64,000 nt of DNA from Actinobacteria bacterium 69-20 (GCA_001897425.1 MKSW01000038.1:1-64000), one strand, 5' to 3'. Positions 32,729-41,032 are shown, numbered from the stretch's first letter. Notes: a model not told the origin generated them from the sequence alone. Numbers and translations: made by a program.

Positions 32729-33547
32729 CTAGTGACGGACCGGACGCCGCGCGCGGGCGAGGATCACGGCCGCTCCCCCGAGCAGAACCACGATCGCCGC
32801 CCCGATGAACCAGGTGAGTGAGATGCGCCCGCCGCCGGCCCCCGCAGCGGGGCCGGACGCCGCCTCCGGCCCGGCCGACGGTGCCACCGCCATGGGCACC
32901 ACCACCGGAGCCGAATTCGTGGTCGACGCCGCGCCATCGTCGCCCGCTCCTGTCATCGTGCCGGCGACCGGCAGCGCAGCCGTACCGGAGGCCTGATCGG
33001 GACCCGCTGTCGGCGGGGCGATCTCGCTCGATGTCGCGGGGACCAATTCGATGGACACGCCCCCGTCGTCGACGGTCGTCGCGCCGGCATCTGCCGCACC
33101 CGTATCGACGCGTGCTGCCGCCAAGACGTTCGCCATACCGGCCGTGTCACGTCCAACCGCGGCCGCGACGCCCGCTCGGCTCGCCGGGAGCACTCGGGCG
33201 GCTGCCGCATCGAGCGCGACATCGGGCTTGCCAAGGTCCGGCGCGACCCGCCCGCCGAGGTCTGCGGCAGCATCCCCGGCGGCGATAACACCGGCGACAG
33301 CGCTTGCGGCGGGCGCGATCTCGATCGCGGCACCCGACGCGGGCGCATCCACGGTGGCGCTGACGGCGGGGATCAGTTCGATCGACGGATCAGCCGATGA
33401 TGATCCGCCCTGCATGGCGCTCGCCGTGCCCGAGCCGGCCAGCAACAGAACGAGTGCCCCGGCGACAGCGACGATCGGCGCCCAACCGCGGCGCGATGGC
33501 GCGGACGCCTGACCCGCGGTCCCCCGGCGAAGCATTCCCGCTGACAT
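32729..33547 (-). CDS. Secreted Ala-rich protein with C-terminal membrane anchor
   Basis: The 272-residue protein has a signal peptide (WAPIVAVAGALVLLLAGSGT, ending GTASA). A ~200-residue Ala/Val/Asp-rich exterior follows, in which IELIPA, IEIAPA and IELVPAT are repeated. The C-terminus is one membrane helix (LTWFIGAAIVVLLGGAAVIL) with a basic RARRPVRH tail. No catalytic motif is present. ATG 33547 is preferred: GTATGAT lies about 8 bp upstream, as a -10, giving a near-leaderless message. The longer frame to 33772 crosses the promoter. Confidence 0.7.
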   Translation of the reverse strand: MSAGMLRRGTAGQASAPSRRGWAPIVAVAGALVLLLAGSGTASAMQGGSSSADPSIELIPAVSATVDAPASGAAIEIAPAASAVAGVIAAGDAAADLGGRVAPDLGKPDVALDAAAARVLPASRAGVAAAVGRDTAGMANVLAAARVDTGAADAGATTVDDGGVSIELVPATSSEIAPPTAGPDQASGTAALPVAGTMTGAGDDGAASTTNSAPVVVPMAVAPSAGPEAASGPAAGAGGGRISLTWFIGAAIVVLLGGAAVILARARRPVRH

Positions 33548-33780
33548 CACGTGTCGATCATACGAACACGTTGCGACCAAATGTGGAAGCAAACGAGTGA
33601 AGCATTTGAATCTAACGGGTGAAAATCGCCTCATGAACACTATCAGCAACCAATTCGCCCGACCGTTGGGCGGAGATCCCCATGTGCGGGAGGTCCGCCG
33701 GTCGAAGGATCGGCGGAGCGCGCGGGGCCTCGACCGTGCCGGAAACGTCGGGCCGGATCGGGAGGTGCCCATATTCCGCG
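33548..33780. other. Intergenic stretch upstream of the 32729-33547 gene
   Basis: It contains a less GC-rich part around 33570-33660 (AAATGTGGAAGCAAACGAG, GTGAAAATCGCC) and a probable minus-strand -10 TATGAT. No gene seen. Confidence 0.4.
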
Positions 33781-33793
33781 TATGACGCTGTTC
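33781..33793 (-). repeat. Dispersed motif copy (exact)
   Basis: TATGACGCTGTTC; it forms an inverted pair with the copy at 33882, 88 bp apart. Confidence 0.8.
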
Positions 33794-33871
33794 CTGGTGA
33801 TGCCAGTTCGAACGATCGCGCGCGGTCGGGCTTGGTCCGGCTGGCGCGGATTCCCGGCGACGAGCCCGGCC

Positions 33872-33904
33872 GCGCAGCGGCGAACAGCGTCATACCCGCT
33901 GCGC
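33872..33904 (+). repeat. Dispersed motif copy (exact) in a hairpin loop
   Basis: Core GAACAGCGTCATA at 33882-33894. GCGCAGCGG (33872-33880) and CCGCTGCGC (33896-33904) are perfectly inverted around it, so the motif would be the loop of a 9-bp stem-loop, 24 bp before the def promoter. Confidence 0.8.
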
Positions 33905-33927
33905 CGAACCCGGATCGGCACCCCCGC

Positions 33928-33933
33928 TACCAT
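33928..33933 (+). promoter_or_regulatory. Probable -10 element of def
   Basis: TACCAT followed by exactly 7 nt and the GTG at 33941; cysS has the identical hexamer and spacing. Confidence 0.55.
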
Positions 33934-33940
33934 GACCGGC

Positions 33941-34513
33941 GTGACGATCCGCCCGATAGTGATCTGTGGTGAGCCGGTACTGCACCGGCCGACGACGCCG
34001 GTGACCGTGTTCGATGACGAGCTCGCGACATTCGTCGACGACCTCTTCGAGACGAACACGGCAGCGAACGGCGCGGGCCTCGCGGCGACCCAGGTGGGTG
34101 ACGGGCGGCGGGTCTTCATCTACGACTGCCCGGACGACGAGGGTGTGCGGCACCGCGGCTACGTGGTGAACCCGGTGCTCGAGACGGGCGAGATTCCGGA
34201 GGGGATGCCCGATCCGGACGACGATCTTGAGGGCTGCCTGTCGGTGCCGGGGGAGAACTTCCCGACCGGGCGGGCGAGCTGGGCGAAGGTGACGGGCGTC
34301 GACATCCACGGTGAGGCAATCGAAGTCGAGGGCACGGGGTTCTTCGCGCGCTGCCTGCAACATGAGACGGACCATCTGGACGGGCTGCTCTACCTGGACA
34401 GACTGATCGGCCGGTATAAGCGGGAGGCGAAGCGCATGGTGCGGGAGCGAGGGTTCGGGGTGCCAGGGCTGAGCTGGATGCCGGGGGCGGACCCGGACCC
34501 GTTCGGGCACTGA
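33941..34513 (+). CDS. def: Peptide deformylase
   Basis: Deformylase removes the N-formyl group from nascent proteins. The 190-residue enzyme has all three motifs: [10 protein letters not shown] (motif 1), EGCLSVPGE with the metal-binding Cys (motif 2) and [11 protein letters not shown] with the two His ligands and catalytic Glu (motif 3). GTG 33941 is preferred, as TACCAT sits 7 nt upstream, which would make the message leaderless; ATG 33932 is in frame but overlaps that -10. The C-terminal tail ([10 protein letters not shown]) is short. It is flanked upstream by a motif-bearing hairpin. Confidence 0.93.
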   Translation: MTIRPIVICGEPVLHRPTTPVTVFDDELATFVDDLFETNTAANGAGLAATQVGDGRRVFIYDCPDDEGVRHRGYVVNPVLETGEIPEGMPDPDDDLEGCLSVPGENFPTGRASWAKVTGVDIHGEAIEVEGTGFFARCLQHETDHLDGLLYLDRLIGRYKREAKRMVRERGFGVPGLSWMPGADPDPFGH

Positions 34514-34575
34514 GGATTTCGGGGCGGGTTCAGCTCGCTTCGCTCGCGTGGGCGGGCGTCGTTAGCAATGCTAAG

Positions 34576-34729
34576 GGTGTGCATCCTGCAGCGTTCTGTC
34601 GCATTTGTCCCGGTTTTACTCACACCCGCCTGCAGCACTCACACCCCACAAAACGCAAGGTGTGCATCCTGCAGCATTCTGAGCGGTTTGTCCCTGTTTT
34701 ACGCACACCCGCCTGCAGCACTTACACCC
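34576..34729 (+). repeat. Tandem direct repeat, 2 x 71 bp
   Basis: Copies at 34576-34646 and 34659-34729 (period 83 bp) begin GGTGTGCATCCTGCAGC and end in CCTGCAGCACT plus CACACCC or TACACCC. They differ at only about nine positions. Each copy has inverted ends (GTGTG...CCTGCAG versus CTGCAG...CACAC). The region is less GC-rich than its surroundings and non-coding. Confidence 0.85.
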
Positions 34730-34769
34730 ATGTGTGGGCGAGCGGGGCGGGGCGAGCCGGTGCCCAGGG

Positions 34770-35846
34770 CTATAGGCGCGGGGGGCCGGTGGTGGCCCCG
34801 AGCACGAACGTGGTGGGCACGGTGACGCGGCGCTGCCGGCTACTGGGCGACGGATCGAGCAGCAGACGCGCGGCATGCCGGCCCTTGTCCACGACGGGCT
34901 GGTCCACGGTCGTGAGCTTCGCGTCGAGGGCCGAGCGGATCCCGTCGAAGCCGGTGACCGAGACGTCCTCGGGCACCCGCTGCCGCCTGCGCTCGAGCGC
35001 ACGCATCGCCCCGAGCGCGAGTACGTCCGAGGTTGCGATGATCGCGGTGAGCCCCGGGTCCAGCCCGAGCAGTTCCCCGGCCGCGGACGCCCCGGCCTCG
35101 ATGGTGTGGTCGAAGCGCTCCACGACCGGGATCCGATCCCACGCGATCCCGGCCGCCTCGAACGAGTCGCGCAGCGCCCGCAGCCGATGCCGTTGGACGT
35201 GGTAGTGCGCGGACTCCTGCCGGGACAGGTCCACCGGCCCGTCCAGGCGGATCCGACCTAGGCGCATGCAGATCACGCCGACCCGTCGGTGCCCGAGAGT
35301 CAGCAGGTGCTGGGCGATCTCGCGCATCGCGGCGCCGTCGTCGATGCCCACGATGTCCACGCCCGGCACATCGGGCTGGTCGCACACGACGGTCGGCAGG
35401 GCACGGGCCAGCACGGCCTTGAGGTGCGGATCGTCGTCCGGCATGGAGAAGGCCACGAATCCGTCCACGGCAGCGCTCGAGACCGCCGCGACGTCTTCAG
35501 CTTCCGGGTTCGCCGGAACGAGAAGCAGGCCCGTGCCGGCCTTGTCGCACTCCAGCGTCAGACCCTCCAGGAAGTTGACGGCGGCCGGATCGCGAAAGGC
35601 GTACGAGAGCTGTTCGGTGAGCAGCACTCCCACCGCTCCGGTGCGACGAGTCCGTAACGATCGCGCCATCGGGTCCGGCCCGGGGTAGCCGAGCCGTTGC
35701 GCGGTCTCCAGCACTCGCGCCCGAAGCTGCGGCGAGAGCTGGTCGGGGCGGTTGTACGCATTGGACACGGTGGTGCGGGATACTCCGAGTTCGGCGGCGA
35801 GCGACGCCAGCGTTGCCGGCCGCCGCCCGCGCGGCGTGCGTTCCAT
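34770..35846 (-). CDS. LacI-family transcriptional regulator
   Basis: The 358-residue protein has an N-terminal LacI helix-turn-helix (TLASLAAELGVSRTTVSNAY, NRPDQLSPQLRARVLETAQR) and a periplasmic-binding-protein-like effector domain (RTGAVGVLLTEQLSYAF, TAIIATSDVLALGAMRALER, VTGFDGIRSA). It probably senses a sugar or related metabolite. ATG 35846 follows TACGGT by 6 nt, so the message may be leaderless. A perfect 24-bp palindrome 45 bp upstream is a candidate operator. It is divergent from the sugar ABC ATPase gene, which it may control. Confidence 0.92.
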   Translation of the reverse strand: MERTPRGRRPATLASLAAELGVSRTTVSNAYNRPDQLSPQLRARVLETAQRLGYPGPDPMARSLRTRRTGAVGVLLTEQLSYAFRDPAAVNFLEGLTLECDKAGTGLLLVPANPEAEDVAAVSSAAVDGFVAFSMPDDDPHLKAVLARALPTVVCDQPDVPGVDIVGIDDGAAMREIAQHLLTLGHRRVGVICMRLGRIRLDGPVDLSRQESAHYHVQRHRLRALRDSFEAAGIAWDRIPVVERFDHTIEAGASAAGELLGLDPGLTAIIATSDVLALGAMRALERRRQRVPEDVSVTGFDGIRSALDAKLTTVDQPVVDKGRHAARLLLDPSPSSRQRRVTVPTTFVLGATTGPPRL

Positions 35847-35890
35847 GGCAGAACCGTAACCCGCCCATAACGCCGCCGATTCCATGGCCC

Positions 35891-35914
35891 CGTCGCACGG
35901 TCGACCGTGCGACG
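35891..35914. promoter_or_regulatory. Perfect 24-bp palindrome, candidate LacI operator
   Basis: CGTCGCACGGTC followed by its exact reverse complement GACCGTGCGACG, between the divergent LacI regulator and ABC ATPase genes. Length, symmetry (central CG step in GGTCGACC) and position fit a LacI-family operator; an RNA hairpin is an alternative. Confidence 0.55.
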
Positions 35915-35932
35915 CCCAGCGGCGCGAGCCGC

Positions 35933-35945
35933 GAACAGCGTCATA
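35933..35945 (+). repeat. Dispersed motif copy (exact)
   Basis: GAACAGCGTCATA followed by CCCG, 19 bp from the palindrome, in the divergent LacI/ABC region. Confidence 0.8.
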
Positions 35946-35987
35946 CCCGATCTCCGGCGGAAGGTGCGCGACACGGCGGAATGCGGC

Positions 35988-35993
35988 TAGACT
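35988..35993 (+). promoter_or_regulatory. Probable -10 element of the 36078 gene
   Basis: TAGACT, a good actinobacterial -10, 84 bp before the ATG of the ABC ATPase gene. The clpC promoter has the same hexamer. No clear -35. Confidence 0.45.
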
Positions 35994-36077
35994 CGGCCCA
36001 ACCGACGCCGGGAAAGCGCTATCCAAGAGGCGCGCTCCCGACACCATCGCTACGGCACGCACGAGAAGGACCACCCC

Positions 36078-37196
36078 ATGGCAGAAGTGACCTATGACCA
36101 GGCATCGCGGGTCTACCCCGGCAACCCGCCCGTCCGCGCGGTCGACAAGCTGAGCCTCGAAATCAAGGACGGCGAATTCCTGGTGCTCGTGGGCCCGTCC
36201 GGCTCCGGCAAGTCCACCGCGCTGCGCATGCTCGCCGGCCTGGAGGACATCAACGAGGGCCGGATCCTGATCGGCGGCCGCGACGTGACGAACGTGCCGC
36301 CGAAGAACCGCGACATCGCGATGGTGTTCCAGTCCTACGCGCTCTATCCGCACATGACGGTCGCCGAGAACATGGGCTTCGCGCTCAAGCTGCGCGGCAT
36401 CTCGAAGCCCCAGATCGCCGCCAAGGTCAAGGAAGCCGCCGGATTGCTCGACCTGGAGCCGTACCTCGACCGCAAGCCGAAGGCGCTGTCCGGCGGTCAG
36501 CGGCAACGTGTTGCGATGGGCCGGGCGATCGTCCGCGAGCCGTCCGTGTTCCTCATGGACGAGCCGCTGTCGAACCTGGATGCGAAGCTCCGCGTGGAGA
36601 CGCGCGCCAACATCGCCGAGCTGCAGGCCCGGCTCGGCACGACCACCGTCTACGTGACGCACGACCAGGTCGAGGCCATGACGATGGGCCATCGCGTGGC
36701 GGTGCTCAAGGACGGACAGCTGCAGCAGTGCGACACGCCGCGCACGCTCTACGATCGCCCGGCGAACGTGTTCGTGGCGGGCTTCATGGGCTCGCCGGCC
36801 ATGAACCTGCTGACGGTGCCGCTGGTGGCGGACGGCGCGCAGGTCGGCGAAACGATGGTGCCGCTGCCGCGCGAGCTGCTCAGCGAGGCCCATTCCAACG
36901 GCCTGAAGCAGGTGGTGTTCGGCGTGCGCCCGGAGAACATCGCGCTCGGCGGCGAGGGGATTCCGGTGAAGGTGGACCTCGTCGAGGAACTCGGCGCGGA
37001 CTCCTTCGTGCACGGCCACGGGCCGGACGGCGACCGCATCGTGATCCGCACGGAGGCGCACGTGCATCCGACATCCGGTGCGACGGTTCGCATCTCGGTG
37101 GCCGACGAGAAGCACATCCACGTGTTCAACCCGGACACGGGCCTGCGGCTGAACGCCTCGGAAGCGGTGCCGGCCGACGCGGTGTCCATCGGCTGA
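36078..37196 (+). CDS. Carbohydrate ABC transporter ATPase (MsiK/UgpC type)
   Basis: The 372-residue ATPase of the MalK group energises sugar or glycerol-phosphate ABC importers. It has Walker [10 protein letters not shown], signature LSGGQRQRV, Walker B VFLMDEPLSNLDAKLR, H-loop VYVTHDQVEAMTMGHRVAVL, and a C-terminal TOBE regulatory domain (VRPENIALGG, VDLVEELGADSFVHG). No permease or binding protein is next to it, so it may serve several importers, as MsiK does in Streptomyces. It is divergent from a LacI regulator. The gene ends in a motif-bearing hairpin. Confidence 0.9.
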   Translation: MAEVTYDQASRVYPGNPPVRAVDKLSLEIKDGEFLVLVGPSGSGKSTALRMLAGLEDINEGRILIGGRDVTNVPPKNRDIAMVFQSYALYPHMTVAENMGFALKLRGISKPQIAAKVKEAAGLLDLEPYLDRKPKALSGGQRQRVAMGRAIVREPSVFLMDEPLSNLDAKLRVETRANIAELQARLGTTTVYVTHDQVEAMTMGHRVAVLKDGQLQQCDTPRTLYDRPANVFVAGFMGSPAMNLLTVPLVADGAQVGETMVPLPRELLSEAHSNGLKQVVFGVRPENIALGGEGIPVKVDLVEELGADSFVHGHGPDGDRIVIRTEAHVHPTSGATVRISVADEKHIHVFNPDTGLRLNASEAVPADAVSIG

Positions 37197-37214
37197 ACTC
37201 GGTTCCCGGCCTGT

Positions 37215-37255
37215 CGACAGCGCCTATGACGATGTTCTCGTCGTGGGCGCTGTCG
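37215..37255. terminator. Hairpin with the dispersed motif in its loop
   Basis: CGACAGCGCC (37215-37224) and GGCGCTGTCG (37246-37255) form a perfect 10-bp stem. The 21-nt loop begins with the exact motif TATGACGATGTTC (37225-37237). It lies between the convergent ABC ATPase and znuB genes, so it may terminate both. Confidence 0.75.
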
Positions 37256-37256
37256 G

Positions 37257-38126
37257 CTATCCGGGGCGCGGGGAGGCCGGTCGCGCGGCCCATCCGCGGC
37301 GCGTGCGCGCCCGTCCGATGAGCCGGCACACCAGGTAGATCACGAACGAGATCGTCGTGATGTAGGGCGATATCGGTAGCCGGCCGCCGAGGGCGAGCAT
37401 GATCCCACCGACCATCGACGTGACGGCGAAGATCACCGACAGGACCGGCACCCAGAGCATCGACACGGTGACCCGCATCGCCGCGGCGGCCGGCGTGACG
37501 AGCAGGGCGAGCACCAGCAGCGCGCCGATGATCTTGACACTCATCGCGACGGTGAGCCCCAGCAGGATCATGAACACGGGGGCCAGCGCACGCACCGGAA
37601 CGCCTCGCGCGGCGGCAATCTCGGGGTCCACCGTGGCGAAGAGCAGGGGCCGCCAGAGGATCGCGAGCGCGAGCAGCACCACCACGCTCACGGCCGTGAG
37701 CCAGGCCAGGCCGGGATCGTCGACGGACACGATCTGCCCGGTGAGCAACCCGAACTTGTTCGCACCGCGGCCCTTGTAGAGGGACAGGAACAGCACGCCG
37801 AGGCCGAGCCCGAACGGCATCAGCACACCGATGATCGAGGAGCGATCCCGCGCCTTGATCCCCAATGCCCCGAAGATCAGGGCCGCCGCGAGCGAGCCGA
37901 TCACCGATCCGATGACGACATCGACCCCGAGCAGCAACGCGAGAGCGGCGCCCGCGAAGGAGAGTTCGCTGGTCCCGTGGACCGCGAACGAGAGATCGCG
38001 CATCATCACGAAGACGCCAACCAGGCCGCCGACCAGGCCAAGCACCGCGCCGGCGATGATCGAGTTGTGCAGGAGCGCCACCAGCGCGCCGTAGTCCGAG
38101 AAGTCGATCACATCGCGCCAGGACAT
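37257..38126 (-). CDS. znuB: Zinc ABC transporter permease
   Basis: The 289-residue membrane protein of the ABC-3 metal family has about eight helices. It starts MSWRDVIDFSDYGALVALLH and includes HGTSELSFAGAALALLLGVD and VKIIGALLVLALLVTPAAAA, the family's signature near the ATPase contact. It moves zinc or manganese through the membrane. The ATG overlaps the znuC stop (TGATG), so the two are co-translated. The last gene of the znuACB operon. Confidence 0.92.
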   Translation of the reverse strand: MSWRDVIDFSDYGALVALLHNSIIAGAVLGLVGGLVGVFVMMRDLSFAVHGTSELSFAGAALALLLGVDVVIGSVIGSLAAALIFGALGIKARDRSSIIGVLMPFGLGLGVLFLSLYKGRGANKFGLLTGQIVSVDDPGLAWLTAVSVVVLLALAILWRPLLFATVDPEIAAARGVPVRALAPVFMILLGLTVAMSVKIIGALLVLALLVTPAAAAMRVTVSMLWVPVLSVIFAVTSMVGGIMLALGGRLPISPYITTISFVIYLVCRLIGRARTRRGWAARPASPRPG

Positions 38127-38977
38127 CAGCCCGCCTCCGTCGCCTGCTCGTGATCGTGCCCCGCATGCGGATCGTGGCGATCGGCTCCGGGATCGGCCGC
38201 CGCCACGATGATCACCCTGCCCTGGGTGCGGAATACGTCGATCGGGGCACCGTACAAATCGGTCAGCGTGGCGGACGCCAGCACCTCCTCCGGCGGCCCT
38301 AGGCGGAACCTCCCGCCGGCGAGATACAGCACGCGATCTGCGATCCCGAGTACCGCGTTGATATCGTGCGTCACGAACAGCACAGACGTTCCGTGCGATC
38401 GGCGATATTCATCGATCAGCGTGACGATGCGTCGCGACTGGCCGATATCCAGTGCGGCCAAGGGCTCGTCGCACAGCAGTAACTCGGGCTCGCCAGCGAG
38501 CGCCTCGGCGATCCGGACGCGCTGCATCTCGCCGCCGGACAGTTGTGATACCGGCGCGTCCGCCAGGGCGGTGGCGCCCACCTCGTCCAGCAGTGCGTCC
38601 ACCCGTCTGCGTGTCCGGCGGGCCGTAAAGATGCCGGGGCCGAGGCGATGCCCATCGACGCCGAGCCGGACCAGGTCTCGCACCCGCAGCGCGGCGGCCG
38701 GGTCGAGCGAGATCCGTTGCGGGACATACCCCACCGCACGGCTCCCCCGTGCCGCCCCGCCAACCGGCTTGCCGGCGACCATGACGCTTCCCGCCGTGAG
38801 AGCCTGCTGCCCGATGATCGCCTTGAGCAAGCTCGACTTGCCGGACCCGTTCCCGCCGAGGACGGCGATGAATTCCCCCGGCCGCATCTGCAGGTCGAGG
38901 TCGTGCCACAGGACCCGATCGCCGTGCGCCAAAGTCGCGTCGCGCAACTCGAGAACGGGCCGAGCATCGAGGCTCAC
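38126..38977 (-). CDS. znuC: Zinc ABC transporter ATPase
   Basis: The 283-residue ATPase has Walker A GGNGSGKSS, signature LSGGEMQRV, Walker B LLLCDEPLAALDIGQSRR and H-loop VLFVTHDINAVLG. The C-terminus is His-rich (DRHDPHAGHDHEQ), common in zinc-uptake ATPases and possibly a metal-sensing or storage tail. The GTG start overlaps the znuA stop by GTGA; longer upstream starts lie within znuA. Confidence 0.92.
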   Translation of the reverse strand: MSLDARPVLELRDATLAHGDRVLWHDLDLQMRPGEFIAVLGGNGSGKSSLLKAIIGQQALTAGSVMVAGKPVGGAARGSRAVGYVPQRISLDPAAALRVRDLVRLGVDGHRLGPGIFTARRTRRRVDALLDEVGATALADAPVSQLSGGEMQRVRIAEALAGEPELLLCDEPLAALDIGQSRRIVTLIDEYRRSHGTSVLFVTHDINAVLGIADRVLYLAGGRFRLGPPEEVLASATLTDLYGAPIDVFRTQGRVIIVAAADPGADRHDPHAGHDHEQATEAG

Positions 38978-39936
38978 GGCCCGGCCCTCTGGGCGAGCAT
39001 GGTGCCCAACGATTCGACGATCCCGGCCATCCACTGCTGGTAGTGCTCGCCGGCCGGGATGATCTCCGTCAGCGACAACACAGGTATGCCATTGCTTTTG
39101 GCCGCCGCGAGCACCTGTGTGGTCTGTGCGCTGGTGGACTGCTCGTTGTAAACCAGCAGCCGCACTCTGTGGTCCGTGAACAACGTCAGCACACCGGCCA
39201 TCTCGGACGGTGCTACGTCGATGCCTTCCTCGACGGCGTCGCTGAACGACGCGGGCATCACGTTCTTGAGCCCGGCTGCCGCGGTCAGGTACAGCGGCAG
39301 GGGCTCCGTTACCGTGATCGGAGCCTGTCGGTCGCGCTGCGCGATCCGGTCCAACGCCTGCCGGATCGGCGCCAGGCCGCTGATGAACTCCGCCTCGGCG
39401 GATTCGAAGTCGGCGCGACCGGCGGGGTCGGCCTGCGTGAGCGCCCGCTCGATGGCCTGCGCGACAGCGCCGACGGCTTCGAGATCGAACCAGATGTGTT
39501 CGTTGTCCGGATCGATCTTGACCGCGGCCGATGCGACCGTCACCGCGTTCACCACCGTCGGCCGAGGCGATACCGCGTGGAGCATCTGGTCCAGAAAGTC
39601 GTCATAGCCGCCGCCGTTGACGATCACGACCTTCGCGCGCGAGACGGCGAGCTCATCACGACCGGACGGTTCGAAACTGTGCGCGTCCTGGCTCAGATCG
39701 TGGATCAGCGAGATGACGGTGACGCGACTGCCGCCGATCTGCGCGGCGATATCGCCCCACACGTTCGTCGACGCGACCACCGCGATCGGCTCGCCGCCGG
39801 AGCCGGACGCCGTGGAACTCGATGACGCGGCACCGGCGGTCGCCCCCGGGCCGCCGGATCCGGCCCCACACGCCGCCAGCAGCGAGACCGCGCCGAGCAG
39901 CGCGGTCAGCCTGGCGAATCGGACCATGCCATCCAT
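38974..39936 (-). CDS. znuA: Zinc ABC transporter substrate-binding lipoprotein
   Basis: The 320-residue protein has a lipoprotein signal (LLGAVSLLAAC), a Gly/Ser linker and a cluster A-I metal-binding domain: VVASTNVWGDIAAQIGG, DAHSFEPSGRDE with the first His ligand and DNEHIWFDLEAVGAVAQAIE with the second. Where many ZnuA proteins have a third His, this one reads TEPLPLYLTAAAGL; the fourth ligand region is near IIPAGEHYQQW. It delivers metal to ZnuB. First gene of the operon; a perfect Zur-type palindrome lies 12 bp upstream of the ATG. Confidence 0.9.
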   Translation of the reverse strand: MDGMVRFARLTALLGAVSLLAACGAGSGGPGATAGAASSSSTASGSGGEPIAVVASTNVWGDIAAQIGGSRVTVISLIHDLSQDAHSFEPSGRDELAVSRAKVVIVNGGGYDDFLDQMLHAVSPRPTVVNAVTVASAAVKIDPDNEHIWFDLEAVGAVAQAIERALTQADPAGRADFESAEAEFISGLAPIRQALDRIAQRDRQAPITVTEPLPLYLTAAAGLKNVMPASFSDAVEEGIDVAPSEMAGVLTLFTDHRVRLLVYNEQSTSAQTTQVLAAAKSNGIPVLSLTEIIPAGEHYQQWMAGIVESLGTMLAQRAGP

Positions 39937-39947
39937 GGTAACCGATA

Positions 39948-39964
39948 TTGAGAATCATTCTCAA
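39948..39964. promoter_or_regulatory. Zur/Fur-type box upstream of znuA
   Basis: TTGAGAAT-C-ATTCTCAA is a perfect 17-bp palindrome apart from the centre base, close to actinobacterial Zur boxes. Position directly before znuA supports zinc-dependent repression. Confidence 0.85.
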
Positions 39965-40017
39965 CAAAGCACGCCCAGGAATGCCACCCCGAAATGCAGG
40001 GGCTCAAGGGCAGGGCC

Positions 40018-41022
40018 TCAGCGGGCGCGGCGCCGCCGGGCGACCTCGGCGAGGACCACGCCCGCTGCGACGGACGCGTTGAGGGACTCCACTTCTCGGG
40101 CCATCGGGACACTGACCGTGACGTCGCAGGTCTCGCGGGTGAGCCGACTGAGCCCGCGCCCCTCGGACCCGACGACGATCACCAGCGGACCGGTCGCCAG
40201 CTCGAAGGTGTCGGTATCGACCGTCCCGTCCGCATCGAGGCCGGCGATCATGAGACCCGCTGCGGCATAGGCCTTCAGCGTGCGGACGAGGTTCGTACAG
40301 CGCGCCACCCGCAGGCGCGCGGCGGTGCCCGCGGAGGTTCGCCACGCCGACGCCGTCATCCCCGCGGAGCGCCGCTCCGGCACCACAACCCCGTGCGCCC
40401 CGAAGGCGGCGGCCGACCGCACGATCGCGCCGAGGTTTCGCGGATCGGTGACACCGTCGACGGCGACGAGCAACGGCGGCTGCCCGGATTCCTGCGCCAG
40501 GGTCAATAGGTCTTCGGGCTCGGCATAGCGGTAGGGCGGCACGGCGAGCGCGAGCCCCTGGTGCACCGCTCCGGCGGTGAGCTTGTCCAGTTCGTGCCGG
40601 GAGATCTCCATGATCGCGATGCCCGCGCGACCGGCGAGCTGCACCACCTCGCCGACCCGCTCGTCCGGCTGAATCCCTTGCGCCACATACAGAGCCGTCG
40701 CGGGGACGCCGGCGCGGAGTGCCTCCACGACCGGGTTGCGACCGACCACCGTCTCCGGGAGGTCCTTGCCGCGGCGCGTGGTGCCGCCTCCGGTGATCTT
40801 TCCGGACCGGGCCGTGGTGCCCTTCGCCGCGGAAGCCCCCGCGGTCGACCGTTTCGCCCCGGCCGCCTTGCGTGCGGCGACATGGCCCTTGCGCAGCTCG
40901 GCGGGAGGCGTGGGACCGCGGCCCTCACGCGACTTGCCGGACTTCCCGCCCGATCCGACGACGGCGCCCTTCTTCGTGCCCGTCTTGCGGACCGCACCGC
41001 GCCGCTGCGAGTTACCGGCCAT
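40018..41022 (-). CDS. rlmB: 23S rRNA (guanosine-2'-O-)-methyltransferase (RlmB/SpoU family)
   Basis: The 334-residue enzyme methylates a ribose in 23S rRNA with SAM. After a basic, low-complexity N-terminus of ~90 residues come the substrate-binding part ([20 protein letters not shown]) and the SPOUT knot: [20 protein letters not shown] (motif 1), [11 protein letters not shown] (motif 2) and [20 protein letters not shown] (motif 3). The ATG overlaps a copy of the dispersed motif, GGAACAGCGTC-ATG. It is downstream of cysS on the same strand, as in many Actinobacteria. Confidence 0.92.
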   Translation of the reverse strand: MAGNSQRRGAVRKTGTKKGAVVGSGGKSGKSREGRGPTPPAELRKGHVAARKAAGAKRSTAGASAAKGTTARSGKITGGGTTRRGKDLPETVVGRNPVVEALRAGVPATALYVAQGIQPDERVGEVVQLAGRAGIAIMEISRHELDKLTAGAVHQGLALAVPPYRYAEPEDLLTLAQESGQPPLLVAVDGVTDPRNLGAIVRSAAAFGAHGVVVPERRSAGMTASAWRTSAGTAARLRVARCTNLVRTLKAYAAAGLMIAGLDADGTVDTDTFELATGPLVIVVGSEGRGLSRLTRETCDVTVSVPMAREVESLNASVAAGVVLAEVARRRRAR

Positions 41023-41032
41023 GACGCTGTTC
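41020..41032 (-). repeat. Dispersed motif copy overlapping the rlmB start
   Basis: On the minus strand GAACAGCGTCATG; its last three bases are the rlmB start codon. Confidence 0.7.

Noticed and set aside
34616..35002. Cys-rich minus-strand frame through the tandem repeats as a gene
   Set aside because: The frame arises from the repeated non-coding sequence and overlaps the LacI regulator gene; no start or ribosome site.
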